Source: Desmodus rotundus (taxonomy: Eukaryota > Chordata > Mammalia > Chiroptera > Phyllostomidae). From it: DNA of 64,000 nt. The stretch spans positions 102,104,896 through 102,168,895 of the forward strand of contig NC_071392.1 in the NCBI RefSeq assembly GCF_022682495.2, written 5' to 3'. A program made the position numbers and the translations under genes. The notes beneath the pieces are model-generated. The model ran no database searches and was not told the origin of the DNA. It worked only from the letters and a program-made list of their open reading frames with translations. Positions 36,301-45,004 of the stretch are shown here, one piece after another. Each line of letters begins with the position of its first letter. Position 1 is the first letter of the stretch.

Positions 36301-37209
36301 TTTAATTTACGTGTGAGGCAGGCGCTGGAGGGTGACATCAGGCAATTGGTGAAAATTTTGGTTGTAAGGTCTTTTAAGGAAATCACCCGTTCTACATCTT
36401 AAGCTTTGTAATCTCCTCGGTAGCCTTCAGAGAGTGGGAGAAAAGTCCCCTTGGGTCCAGGTCTCCATGACGGACACGGACGTGGCCGAGCAGACTCGGC
36501 TCCCTTCCTGCAGGCTCTGGCGCTGAGGGGGACCCTGAGCATGCGCTCGGGAGCTTGCAGTCGCTTTGCTGCCCTCTCTGCTCTCGATGAGGAAAACCCG
36601 GGCTGGACTCACTGGGGCGTGTGGGCCGAGGGACATCTCTGCACTCCCGGGGGGCTCTCTGTGTCTTTTGTCTATGGGGAGGGAGGACTGGCCCCCAGAG
36701 AGCTGACTCTGATGGCGTGAACTCTGTCTTCACGGAGTAACGGGCACTGGACACAGGCTCCAGACCTTCCCATGTGCTGTGTTAGTGCCTTCCGCCCCCG
36801 CTCTGTGACCTGGGCAGCCACGGAGCACCAGGAGCCTTGGTTTCCTCGTTTGCTGAGGGGGGGCGATTAAATAAAGGATGTAGTAAGTAAAGCACCTGCC
36901 GTGAAATAGGAGGTATTTCTTGTAATAATAACGTTGACCATGGAGCAGCTGAATGGCCGGTCACCCACCAGGTTCCCTCTCCTGCGGTTTCCCTGCTCCA
37001 TCCTCTGTCGTAAGGAGGTCAGACCTTTGCTCAGAGCCACCTCTGTCCTCTGCACCAACAGGTACGCTCTGCTGAGGAAGTCCAAAGAGCGGCAAGGGCT
37101 GGACGGCCTCAACAACTTGAACTACTTCGCAAACATCACATACGACGCCTTGTATAAAAACATTACTGTCAACTTGACACCCGAGCTGGCTCAGGTGACC
37201 GAGTACTGA
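21167..37209 (+). CDS. B4GALT5: beta-1,4-galactosyltransferase 5 (exons 2-9, 5'-partial)
   Basis: B4GALT5 transfers galactose from UDP-Gal to glucosylceramide, making lactosylceramide, the entry point of most glycosphingolipids; it also acts on glycoproteins. It is a Golgi type II membrane enzyme (family GT7). Eight exons splice to 350 residues plus TGA, matching residues 39-388. The stem (39 to about 120) carries N-glycosylation sequons at 77, 81, 90, 111 and 128. The catalytic domain has PFRNRHEHLP (start of the GT7 fold), the metal-binding DVD at 234-236, and GWGGEDDD at 295-302, the hallmark acceptor/catalytic loop. More sequons lie at 364, 373 and 377. B4GALT6 is the close paralogue; wording such as NTYLFMMQAQG and the ending LAQVTEY fit B4GALT5. 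No frameshift or missing catalytic residue is seen. Exon 1 with the membrane anchor is outside the window. Confidence 0.97.
22791..22975 (+). mobile_element. diverged Ves SINE with TSD
   Basis: The tRNA-derived head is diverged (ggctcatttgttgagggtg, B-box ggttccagggttgaccccc), followed by a gatgtttctctctttctctc stretch and an A-rich tail. Flanking 14-mers aattgaccgcaccc (22777-22790) and aattgaccacatcc (22976-22989) match at 12 positions, a decayed target-site duplication. It is older than the 7508 copy. Confidence 0.8.
23169..23342. promoter_or_regulatory. CpG-dense intronic patch
   Basis: I count about 20 CpG dinucleotides in roughly 175 bp, including acgcgtcgcgt at 23237-23247 and acgcgtcg at 23277-23284. 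The surrounding intron is CpG-poor. Such density suggests an unmethylated micro-island, for example an enhancer or alternative promoter, or sequence that arrived recently. No TATA box or adjoining coding exon was found, so function is inference. Confidence 0.4.
23895..24716 (-). mobile_element. solo ERV LTR with perfect 6-bp TSD
   Basis: The 822-bp unit reads TGTTGGGAACC...CCCCGACA on the minus strand, so it has TG/CA ends and short imperfect inverted termini. It is flanked by an exact 6-bp duplication, cacaag, at 23889-23894 and 24717-24722. Its polyadenylation signal is AATAAA on the minus strand (24036-24031), followed by an R/U5-like region of about 140 bp. A 6-bp duplication suits a betaretrovirus-like (ERV2/ERVK) group. 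No internal gag, pol or env sequence is adjacent, so the provirus was reduced by recombination between its LTRs. It lies antisense in B4GALT5 intron 2. Confidence 0.88.
25375..25542. mobile_element. MER5A-like hAT-Charlie fossil
   Basis: Recognisable blocks are tgactgcacattagaacccc, gctttataaaatactgatgc, tcttatttagtcagcctggg, and tttttaaaagcttctagatg. Their order follows the MER5A consensus as I remember it. Confidence 0.62.
26524..26865. mobile_element. candidate TA-flanked MITE with TACCGTATTTTG end
   Basis: The left end reads taccgtattttgccctgtac. The right end reads gcattatacacagcaaaata, whose reverse complement gives tattttgctgtgtataatgc. The two ends match well once C-to-T decay is allowed. 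TA dinucleotides bound the unit. The interior is AT-rich without coding capacity. Similar 'accgtatttt...gtataagacgc' palindromic repeats are known across vertebrates, but I cannot name the family. Confidence 0.5.
26869..26905. repeat. short palindrome plus direct repeat
   Basis: The segment contains aattaccttttc followed by aaaaggtaatt, which is a near-perfect hairpin, and a second copy gaaaaggtaatta directly after it. Either right-hand copy can pair with the left arm, giving alternative hairpins. It adjoins the candidate MITE at 26524. Confidence 0.7.
27362..27490 (+). mobile_element. MIR SINE
   Basis: The left part reads gtgtaatggaaaggtcactg and the right part gtgcctcagtttccttacct followed by gtaaaaatag. 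This is MIR order. Confidence 0.6.
28635..28672. repeat. perfect 19-bp tandem duplication
   Basis: The unit agaggaatccagaggcacc at 28635-28653 is repeated exactly at 28654-28672. Confidence 0.92.
28690..28772 (-). mobile_element. Ves SINE tail fragment
   Basis: A T-rich tract, tttatttatttctagagagg, then a purine run ending agagagggagagaaatag, is the reverse of a Ves tail and body. The tRNA-derived head is missing. Confidence 0.6.
29753..29866 (+). CDS. B4GALT5: B4GALT5 coding exon 3
   Basis: The acceptor is ctctag and the donor gtgagt. The exon carries the last two bases of Asp84 to the first base of Lys122 (114 nt). It encodes the distal stem, with sequons at Asn90 (NHS) and Asn111 (NHT) and Cys114, and ends CPERLPSM. 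The catalytic domain starts in the next exons. Confidence 0.96.
29867..30790 (+). other. B4GALT5: B4GALT5 intron 3
   Basis: The intron is 924 bp, from gtgagt to gttcag behind a strong pyrimidine tract (30760-30787). I recognise no repeat or regulatory site in it. Confidence 0.9.
30791..30915 (+). CDS. B4GALT5: B4GALT5 coding exon 4
   Basis: The exon is 125 nt, from the last two bases of Lys122 to Lys163, with donor gtaggg. It includes the sequon Asn128 (NMS) and ends GGHWTPSDCVPRWK, the conserved lead into the GT7 catalytic fold with its cysteine. From memory several residues differ from human (Tyr to Thr in GMDTIHEL, Thr to Ala in DPAIKL, Lys to Thr in HWTPSD). Confidence 0.96.
30916..31768 (+). 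other. B4GALT5: B4GALT5 intron 4
   Basis: The intron is 853 bp, from gtaggg to ctgcag. I see no recognisable repeat or gene in it. Confidence 0.9.
31769..31885 (+). CDS. B4GALT5: B4GALT5 coding exon 5
   Basis: The exon is 117 nt and in phase 0 at both ends: 39 codons, residues 164-202. It opens VAILIPFRNRHEHLPVL, the first strand and nucleotide-sugar-binding loop of the GT7 fold, and ends QFAFYVIEQ. Donor is gtgagt. Confidence 0.97.
31886..32489 (+). other. B4GALT5: B4GALT5 intron 5
   Basis: The intron is 604 bp, from gtgagt to ttgcag. Nothing else is recognised in it. Confidence 0.9.
32490..32677 (+). CDS. B4GALT5: B4GALT5 coding exon 6
   Basis: The exon is 188 nt, from Val203 to the first two bases of Leu265. 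It carries FNRAMLFNVGF and the metal-binding segment FHDVDHIPESD (Asp234 and Asp236), which holds Mn2+ and UDP-Gal, then NYYGCGQMPRHF. The end at 'ct' before gtgagt is chosen because the next exon starts with g and this restores Leu and the family sequence. Confidence 0.97.
32745..33171 (+). mobile_element. L1 3' end
   Basis: The blocks caacaacatggatgagcctg, gaaagaaactggttacaaaa, gtgatttcatttacatggac, gaatagtggttgcatggggt and ctcagtaaagctgttataag follow an L1M 3' UTR in order on the + strand. The Ves SINE at 33184 inserted just after it. Confidence 0.7.
33184..33347 (+). mobile_element. Ves SINE, B-box-deleted, with TSD
   Basis: The head reads gctggctggtgtggctcagt, with A-box and the gaagggttgta segment. 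The copy then jumps to accaggtccccggttggggg, so the B-box and neighbouring promoter sequence are lost. A 12-bp duplication, tgttcagtgagc (33172-33183) and tgttcaatgagc (33348-33359), flanks it with one mismatch. Confidence 0.9.
33525..33647 (+). CDS. B4GALT5: B4GALT5 coding exon 7
   Basis: The exon is 123 nt, from the last base of Leu265 to the first two bases of Arg306, with donor gtactg. It encodes LPYTEFFGGVSGLTVEQF and then the family hallmark GWGGEDDDLWN (Gly295 to Asn305), the long loop that binds metal and acceptor and contains the catalytic acidic residue. Confidence 0.97.
33690..33925 (-). mobile_element. hAT-Charlie fossil, left piece
   Basis: Blocks gtgcaataggaatagaatgc, gtcaaattaactttaagata and tcatttcaacatgtaattaa follow an AT-rich MER-type element known for 'agccacatgtggct' ends. 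The remaining end appears at 34980-35065, beyond later insertions. Confidence 0.5.
34130..34562 (+). mobile_element. old L1 fragment
   Basis: The text aattgcatagtattccttta, taatttaattctctcctgt and ctaattgtggaactatagag resembles the L1M 3' region. It is directly followed by the TSD of the Ves SINE. Confidence 0.5.
34581..34792 (-). mobile_element. Ves-type SINE (reverse) with TSD and ATTTT tail
   Basis: On the minus strand a tRNA head (acctgtccggatagctcagt) leads to a B-box (ggttcaatccccagtcaggg), a body and a tail that has grown into an (AAAAT)n microsatellite (34581-34620 on +). Flanking 18-mers at 34563-34580 and 34793-34810 match at 15 positions, a decayed target-site duplication. Confidence 0.85.
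34980..35065 (-). mobile_element. hAT-Charlie fossil, right piece
   Basis: The block agcagtcacatgtggctcac followed by ctacattggacagagcagct is the end of the same MER-type element whose other part lies at 33690-33925. The L1 piece and Ves SINE lie between them. Confidence 0.5.
36052..36153 (+). CDS. B4GALT5: B4GALT5 coding exon 8
   Basis: The exon is 102 nt, from the last base of Arg306 to the first two bases of Arg340, with donor gttggt. It encodes VQNAGYSVSRPEGDTGKY and SIPHHHRGEVQFLG. The histidine cluster follows the acceptor-binding loop and contributes to metal binding in the family. Confidence 0.97.
36154..37061 (+). other. B4GALT5: B4GALT5 intron 8
   Basis: The intron is 908 bp, from gttggt to aacag. 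The middle is GC-rich; nothing is recognised apart from a weak MIR-like gcggattaaataaaggatg-type stretch near 36865. Confidence 0.88.
37062..37209 (+). CDS. B4GALT5: B4GALT5 coding exon 9 (C-terminus and stop)
   Basis: The exon opens with the last base of Arg340, then YALLRKSKERQGLDGLNN, and ends LAQVTEY with TGA at 37207-37209. Three sequons cluster at Asn364 (NIT), Asn373 (NIT) and Asn377 (NLT). From memory the human end is QVNEY, so Asn to Thr here. Confidence 0.97.
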
Positions 37210-39170
37210 GATGAGGAGAGAACGAGTGTTTGCTTCGCCCCCCACCACTGAGAACACGGCCCGATGGGACGCCCCGAGCCTCTGCCCGGGCAGAGAAGCA
37301 GAGCTGCGGCGTCTGACCAAGGGTCCAGGGTCCAGGGAGCAGCGTGAGTGGGGCACATGCACACGCCCTGTCGTTCAGACCCCCCGAGACAGAGGCAGCG
37401 AGCTCGGGAGCTGTTTTCATCGGGACTGGCTTCCTCTTTTCACCAGACGGATGTGTGCCCTGCTGCTCTTCCCCCGGTCTCCTGCCCAACACCCTGTCTC
37501 AGTCCCCGGCTCAGAACCAGGACTGCGTCCGCAAGGGCCTGCCCCGGAGCCTGCCCCTGCGATGGCCTCGGGGGCTTCTAGGCCTCGGGGCAAAGAGGCA
37601 AACCCACCACAGGGCAGCTGTGCTTTAGGGAGAGAAATGAAACTCCACACACCATCCTTCATCTCTGGTGTTCTCTTCAGTTTCATTTTTTAAAAAAATT
37701 ACCTGCTTTGGGTGGGGGTTGAGGGTGGAGGGGAGGGCCTGGGGAAGATAAATAGACATGTAACAATCACTTCTTGAAGAAGTATAATTGTAAATAAGCC
37801 ATGTAAAATGCCTTTTTTAAATTTAATTTTATAGCTGGCTTCAATTCAAACTGAGGATTTATATTATTAGATCACTTATTTGGTGGGCAAATGCAGGATC
37901 TCAGTTAAAATGCAGTGGAAGAACATATCTCCCAAACTGCTGTCACTTTGGAAGGGCGTGGATTTAGGGCATGTCACAAAAGAACAAAGTAGTCCAATCT
38001 CGGTCACTGGGAGCTAGCCTCTGCCACCCTCCATCCCCTCTTCCAAGGTCTTGCTCTTGACTTTTGCTCTGGGTTCTCTCCCCTGTTGGGCACAGACGTC
38101 TCTTCGAAATCTGTTGCGAAACAGGGGTTGCTCTTTTGCAGCAAGCTGCTCTCCCTGCTCAAAGCAGACCCCTCAGGGGAGGGCCCACTGGCAGGCACCC
38201 CTGGGGCCCTGGCCTTTGCTTTGTCCTTTCATGGCTGTGAAGAGGAAGGATGGGTGGTGTCTTTCCTTCTCTCTCTTCCCATTTTTTTTTTCCTGTGGAA
38301 CGTGATCACAATTTTTCTGACATCTGTGCCTAAATTACCAACTAGCTTCAGTGATTCCTCTGAATACTTCCTTTTTGGTGTCCGACATTATTAACTAGTC
38401 TACAGAACTAATGAGCAATCAAATCATGAGAAGCTCGGCCAGGAGCAGATGCTACCGGTGTGCTATGGGTCAGCTGGGATTCAGGTCAGACCAGACCAGA
38501 GCTTTGAAGTTAGACTAACAGGGTTCCAGGGTGCAAGAGCCCCCGCGCTCTGTTTGCCCCCCGGTGAGCTTTTGGAAGTCGGATTCTCAACTGCATTTGA
38601 GTGTGTGCCTCTCGGCTTTTCCCCTGAGCCAAATCCCTCGATCCAGAGTCCCTGTGGACTTCTGCAGAATTGTGAAAAATGCCAGTGTTTTTCCTCTCCT
38701 TTTCCATAAAACATATTTATAGATCATGATTGGAAGTACTTTCTGAAGAGTACTTCATATTTTTTTTAATTGCCTTGTTTGCCTTCAACTTCCTTAATTT
38801 TCATGGTTTACATGGATGTGCGTGTAGGGGTATATTTGTGTGTACACGTGTGGGTTGGCTTTTTTTCCAATGCATGTTGTTGGTTCCATGGACATATGAT
38901 CCCCACAAGCTGTGGGAGTGATTGGCCAGGCCTCGTTTTTGTTCGTGTTTTTGTTCTTTTGAAGAGTAGAGTGGTATTTAGAAAATCAATTGCATTGCAA
39001 AGCTCTTATCAGCTCGCATGAGAGAGCAGGCTGCTGCCCTTGAAAACGCTGGTGAGCTGCATTCTATGTTTTAAAAGATTTTGAGAATTTCATGCTTTAA
39101 AAGACCTTCAGGAGGGAACATTGCACACAGGAGTCCGTTCGGTTTTCCTTTGATGTATGATGCACACAGC

Positions 39171-39176
39171 AATAAA
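39171..39176 (+). terminator. B4GALT5: proximal polyadenylation signal AATAAA
   Basis: A canonical AATAAA lies about 1.96 kb after the stop codon, followed by a T/C-rich stretch. It could yield a shorter transcript. Confidence 0.5.
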
Positions 39177-40177
39177 GATTGCTTTCCCCCTTGCGCCCTC
39201 GTGTACCTGCCGACCCCTGTGCCGGCCTTGGCACGTCCCACCCTCCTCCTCTGCCTCCCCACCTTCCTCGCTGAAGGCTGAGCCGCTTTCGGTGAGACAA
39301 AACTATGATGCCATAGGGAAGAACCAGCCAGGACAGGCTGCTTGATACTCAGCGGGTGGCGTACAGTGATCTTTGAAGCTTTTTAATCAACCTCTTTACC
39401 ACCAAGAACCAGATGTTGGCAAAAGGCTAACACCTGATTTAAAAAAGAAAAGTGCTGAGTTGAGGACAGAGAGGAAAGGTCTCAGAAGTCGGGTCTCTTA
39501 CATGATCTTGCGGTCACGTGTAGGTCTGTGTTATTAGTGTGGAGTTTCTTACTGTGCACTGGGCGCCGCTCACCCCCCCCCCCCCCAGTGAGCGTTGTGT
39601 GGGAAACGAAGCTGTTAAAACATACAGCCAGGCTCAGTGCTGTTAATGGTGTGAAATGCTCATGTTAAAAAAAAAAAAAATGAAGAACAACAATAAGAAC
39701 CAAATGTGACCTTGTGCATATTTTGGCAGCTGAAATTCTTTAAGGCTACTGATGGGTGTGCCCCCCCACCCCCTTAAATCATTCTTGTCTTTGATTATTG
39801 ACGGACAGGGAAAGGTTTCTCCTTTCACACCTTTTTTTTTTTTGAGAGGGGCAGTTTTTTGCAAAAATATTCCTTTTGACATTATAGGGACTCTTATTAG
39901 AGCTCCTCTACCACAGACATTAATAGCTGAGCAACAGCCACATGTATTGATTGTATCCACTTACCATTGACGATGACATTGAACGTAGCTTATTTCCATC
40001 ACTACGTTTTTTTGAGCTTGCTCTTATGTTTTAAGAGGTGCCAGGGGTACATTTTTGCACTGAAATCTAAAGATGTTTTAAAAAAAAAACACTTTTCACA
40101 AAGATAGTCCTTTGTCATTACATTATTTACTCATGTGTTTGTACATTTTTGTATGTTAATTTATGAATGATTTTTTC

Positions 40178-40183
40178 AGTAAA
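40178..40183 (+). terminator. B4GALT5: distal polyadenylation signal AGTAAA (variant)
   Basis: The sequence tttttcagtaaaaaatacat lies at the point where similarity to the human 3' UTR, as remembered, ends. AGTAAA is a known weaker variant. A GT/T-rich tract follows (cgtctcttttgtctgg at 40215-40230), suitable as a downstream element. Confidence 0.6.
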
Positions 40184-40739
40184 AAATACATATTCAAGAA
40201 CCAAACCTTGGGGTCGTCTCTTTTGTCTGGGACAGTTTGGCTTCTTGGGGCCTTCCCTTACTTATGGGACTTCATCTCCATGTGTTCCTTCAAGCCCTTG
40301 GCGTCTGCCCTGCTCACTGCCCGCCCGCCCCCTGCAACCGGACCAGCTGAATGAGAAAACCAGCCCAGGTAGCAGAAGCACGGAACCCCATTGCGGTCTC
40401 CAGGCCCCCTTCCTCCTCCTGCAGCTGGGTTTTGTTTCAAGAATTGGCCCAGGTGATGCCCAAGTTGAGTAAGGCCCCTGGGCAAGGGGAGAGTGAGGAG
40501 CGATGGAGTTCGGATCCAGAATTTCTCTGCCTGCCTGATCCCATGCTGAGATACAACTGTGTGACCGTTTACCGCTCACGAATACTTCGCGAGTGTGACG
40601 GCCCAGGCCCAGGTGCCGGGATATAACCATGGGCGATAAGACGGGGTCGGTGTCGTAGCTTTCTTTCCTGTTTGCCCCGCACCCCCAGGTGGAGGGTATG
40701 ATTAAGACTCCGCCTTCGGCATGTGCTATAATAGAGGTA

Positions 40740-41960
40740 CCTGTGGGGCGGGAGTGGCAGGTAGGGCAGGTGTCGCTGAGATCGGTGGGCGAGCTGGGGA
40801 GGGAAGCAGTGCACGCCATGAGCTGCTGGATCAGGAAGCTGGGAAGGTTGGAGAGAGCAAGGGGGCGCTCTCTGGGCACCACTGGGCCAAGGCGTTGGAG
40901 GGCCAGACTGTGTGGTGAGGGCCTTGTGGGCCAAGGTAAGGAGTTCAGATTTTATCCTTAAGAGCACTGGGTCCCAGAGTTCCCATCAGGTAGGGCTGTG
41001 TGTCACGTGATTAGACGGTAATTTCTAATGGAGTGCTGGCTGCAGGGAGGGTGGGGGATGGTGGAGAATCAAAGGGGGAGCAGGGGGCCAGTTAGGTGGG
41101 TCCGTGTGGAGGAGGAGAGGGGTGCTGGGGTAAAACAGAACCTGGGCACAGATTGCTGTGGGGGTGAGGGGAGGGCTCTACCCAGCTACTGGCCTACCCC
41201 TTGCATGGATGGCAAGGCCATTTCCTGAGACGGGCACAGGAATCGGGTCAGGTTCCCCAGGAAGATTGTGAAATCAGTTGCAAGTGTGCTAGGTTCCAGG
41301 GGTCTTGAGACAATGAAGCAGAAATGGCAAATAAGCAGCAGTCCTGTTCTGGTTTGAGGACTCAAGGGATGGTCGGATCAGGGATGGATTTGTGAGTCTG
41401 CGGTAGGATGTCAGTGAAGATCTAGGAGTCGACGAGGCTGCTCAGGAGCTGAGTAGAGCAGGCAGTATGGAGGGCGAAGAGAAGTGGCCTTGGCCCAAGT
41501 CTCTGAGATCAGCGCTCAATAACAGTTGAGACCCGAGCAGACAGGAAGAGACATAGGAGGGGAACGGGAGTGGACAGGACGGGAAAGTCCAGGGAAGGGA
41601 TGTCTGTGGGAGGTGTGCAAGAATGCGGCGAAGGAGTAAGATGAGTGAACGCTGATGAATGACCAGCAATGGGGAGGGCGTTGGTCTTGCTGCAAGAGCC
41701 ATTTCTCGGAACCTGGGGCAAAGGGGAGGGGTGTGCTGGGATGGGCCGAGAAAGGAGGAAATGAAAGCAGCAATGGGCGCAGGCATCTCTTGAATTTCCT
41801 GAGAAGGGGGCACAATAGAAGGCTGGTGGTTTTGATTCTGGTTTTCCAACAAGAGAAACCTCTGTGTTCTTTGAACCAGAGAGGGATGTCCCCACCTGGG
41901 AAAGAGCCGAATATACAAGAGACCAGGGGTGATCATCCAGCGGGAATGGTCCCCATCTAG
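40740..41960 (-). mobile_element. L2 LINE ORF2 remnant
   Basis: The + strand shows the reverse of L2 ORF2: gggccttgtgggccaaggta with gagttcagattttatcctta, and further on ggagtaagatgagtgaacgc and gttggtcttgctgcaagagc. Frames are broken throughout. The left boundary is approximate. Confidence 0.6.
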
Positions 41961-42339
41961 TGACAGGAAAGAAGACTAGAAAAGAGAAAGCCCAGGAGGA
42001 ATGAGGAAGCTAGTAGGAATGGCAGGCGCGGGCACCCCGTGGAGACCAGGGCTGCTGTTAATACGCCCGCCCGAGGACCTCTTACAGTCCAGTCATGGGG
42101 TTCAAGGTCCGCCGAGTTGACTCCAGGTACTACCTTCCTCCCCACTCAATTTTTCTTTCTTTCTTTTTTCTTTTCTGTTCTTTTTTTTTAATTCGGGAGA
42201 ACTCCAGTCATAAAAACAGTAGTCAATAGTTCCCATTTATGGAGGGCTTGTTCTGCACCAGAGACTGTGCTAACTAAGCACATTGCACACGATTAGCCGT
42301 CCACCCTCCACGGCAGGCATTGCCCCTTTTTCTAGAGTG

Positions 42340-42545
42340 CCGTTTCTCGCCCTCAGCTCTTGACTGGGGCTGCGTAGTTCTTTGTCCAGCCAGGGGCGGG
42401 GGGTGGGGGTTGCTCTCCTGTGTATACTGCAGGATGTTTAATAGCAACCCCCACCCCCTTATTGTGACAACCCAAAATATCACCAGACGTTGCCAAATGA
42501 CCCTGGGGAGAGCAAAATCCCCTGGTTTCATGCTCTGGGGCTGAG
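42340..42545 (-). mobile_element. MER20 (hAT-Charlie)
   Basis: Blocks gtgtatactgcaggatgttt, caacccaaaatatcaccaga, cgttgccaaatgaccctggg and gagcaaaatcccctgg follow MER20 in reverse. MER20 copies act as enhancers in endometrial cells in placental mammals. Confidence 0.7.
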
Positions 42546-42919
42546 GCACAGAAGCCACCAAAGCCACTGCTTGCCTGAAGTCACGAAACGCCCCAGAGCC
42601 AGCGGCTGGTGAACGTCAGGTCTTTCTACCCCAAGGTGCATGCTCTGAACCTATAAGTTGCTCCTGGCCCTACTTCTTTTTTGCACTAGGAGCTGTGGTT
42701 CACCTATACAGTTCACAAGTACCTCTACGGTAGAGATGATTCACGAGTATGTGCTTACTGAAAAAAGTTTTGAATCTTTCTCCCTTTAATGCCAGCAGGT
42801 TGGCTGATGTCTCTAATGGGAAAACAGACAGGTAATGTACATGTAAAAAAACCCCAACATATATGGTTTTGTAATTACTTTTGCATCCTAGTTTTAGTGT
42901 TCCTTGCCAACCTCTTCTT

Positions 42920-43205
42920 TGTGATTGAGTGACTTCAAAGGCAGCTCAGATGTCACCTCCTCAGAGGGGCAGTGCCCAAACACTGGGAAATGCCACATCC
43001 CTCACCTTTATTTTGCTTCACGACATTTTTACTTTGAATCCCATTTTATTTTCATTGGTTCTTCGTTCACTGACCGTCAACCCCACTAAAATGTAATCCC
43101 CATGAAAGTAGACACTGTTTCATCCTCTGCTCTACCTCTAGGGCCAAGAACTGGTCCTGGCACATAGTAGGTGCTCCATCAATATTTGGAGAATGAATAA
43201 ACCCG
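42920..43205 (+). mobile_element. L2 3' end
   Basis: The order agctcagatgtcacctcctc, ctaaaatgtaatccccatga, gtcctggcacatagtaggtg and tgaataaacc is the L2 3' end on the + strand. Confidence 0.8.
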
Positions 43206-43379
43206 TCTCATTCCCTTGAATGGCCACCTGGAGTAACCCCTTGCATGGATGGAGGTGATTTCTTTAGCTGTTCCCCTCCCGATGGACACGGAGTTTGTCT
43301 CCAGCGTTCCACTACCCCGTTACCTGCAGCCCAGTGAACGAACACAGAAATCCACCTGCACAGAGAGGCAAGTCAACTT

Positions 43380-43850
43380 GAGAGGGTCCAAGAACTGAAA
43401 TTCCGGGACAAAGGACTCACACATTCTATGTGTTGGTGGAACGTACCGAATTGTCCTACGAAAGGGCAGCGTGGAGGAGGGACTGTTCCATAAAGTGACC
43501 ATGGCCAGACCCACCAGCAGATGCGGACCAGAACAGACTGCTTCGCATGAGTCAGAGACTGTCTCATTGCTGGTCCCCTATACCCCGAGGGGCACCGCAT
43601 CCTGGACTGGGCCTTTGCCCTGCCCCGGGCAAGCATGAGAGGCAGCCTTTTCCCCTTATCCATCCTGTTCTACGTAATTCTTCAGCTTCCACCACGCAGC
43701 TATTAGGATAGCCACATCCTCCTGCCACCAGCCAAGCCACCTCTGGTATATAAGTTCCCTTTAATAAAATTTTGACGTAATGATGGAGTTGTCAGCCTCT
43801 TTCTTTGGTCTCTTGGCCCCAGCAGATTTTACAAACAGGCAGTATGAGTT
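43380..43850 (+). mobile_element. LTR-like unit with TATA box and poly(A) signal
   Basis: A tatataag at 43747-43754 is followed within 10 bp by AATAAA at 43763-43768. A ctttctttggtctcttggcc stretch then resembles an LTR R/U5. This is an LTR-type promoter/poly(A) layout, in the same direction as B4GALT5. Ends and duplications were not determined; it may be a promoter-like relic rather than an LTR. Confidence 0.42.
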
Positions 43851-44414
43851 ATCCTTGTCCCCTCTATGGATGACCATGCTCTTCATGTCATTAGTCCCCT
43901 GGAATTGGTTTTGTGTACAATGTGAGGTAGGGGAAGGTCCAAATGTATTTTTTACTGAGTGAATGGCTGATTGTCCCAACAGTTTTTTATTATTGTCATT
44001 TCCTCATTTATTTGAAATTAAATTTCATTAAATTCTGTAGCAAGATTTTTCCATTCCATTGGGCCATTCTGCCTTCCCTGGTTTATTTATACTTACATTA
44101 CTGTATCCCCACGCTATGTTTTTATAAGACAAGTGTCTCTCCTCTTCTGTCTCCTCCTCCACCTTTTAAACCTAAGTTTTTCTAGGAGTGGAGTGTACAT
44201 ACAGAAGAGTCCACAAATCACACACGAAAAGCCTGCTTTTTGAATTGTCAGATTGAACACACCCATGTAACCTCATCATTGTTTATAATCAAAATTTTCT
44301 TGGTTATTCTTTATGTATTAATCTAGTGAGATTTAGATTCATTTTGTCAATTTCTAGTAAAAATCTAGGTAGGGTTAAGATCGGCATGACATCGAATTGT
44401 TAACTTAGGAAGAA

Positions 44415-44446
44415 TTACAATACGAAGTCTTTACAATACGAAGTCT
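44415..44446. repeat. perfect 16-bp tandem duplication
   Basis: The unit ttacaatacgaagtct occurs twice, back to back (44415-44430 and 44431-44446). Confidence 0.93.
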
Positions 44447-45004
44447 TATCACCAAAATTACCAATTTTTTTTTTCCCCTGAGAGAAACCTTGGACCATCC
44501 ACTCCAGCCATAACCAGCTCATGTCCCTGTGGATTTCCAGCCAAAAAAATAGTGTGAAAAAAAAGCAAAATCCCTAGATAATCAGCACACCAATCTTATG
44601 GCCCCTTTCTGTATGGTGATATTATTTTGTATTCAGTGCTGATAAGATAATTCTTTCAACAGAAACGTCATGGTCTTGCTACCAACTAGAAATCTTGGCT
44701 CCAATTTACTCCTGCGGGTGGGTTGGTCTGAAGAATTAGACTTCAATAGGAAGAATACCTTGTACTTGTCATATGGTGCTTTATAGGGAAGTGTCCACCG
44801 ACTGGCCACCATTACGCGTCATGCGTTGCGCTAGGAAGCTGGTGTGTGCTGGGGCCTTCGTTCTTCACAGTGTGGGAAATACTGTCACCTCCCTCTTCCA
44901 AGGAGAAAGGTGACCTCATCGGATTTGGAATTCAGGGTTGGGTGTGTTTGGCTCTTTCTACATCATTATCTTATCTCCTTGACTCCTTTGCTGGTGGAAT
45001 TGAG

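Larger units (their letters stand above)
37210..40205 (+). other. B4GALT5: B4GALT5 3' UTR
   Basis: About 3 kb follows the stop, close to the human 3' UTR length as I remember it. There is no SINE inside it. It contains a 14-C tract (39573-39586) and AT-rich blocks. Its end is set by a distal AGTAAA and a sequence ending ttcaagaaccaaa near 40205. The end is inferred, not observed. Confidence 0.7.

Noticed and set aside
36961..37362. 133-aa minus-strand open frame across B4GALT5 exon 9.
   Set aside because: Shadow of the conserved coding exon on the other strand.
40262..40882. 206-aa minus-strand open frame.
   Set aside because: It overlaps the B4GALT5 3' end region and L2-derived DNA, has no family resemblance, and its composition fits antisense noise.
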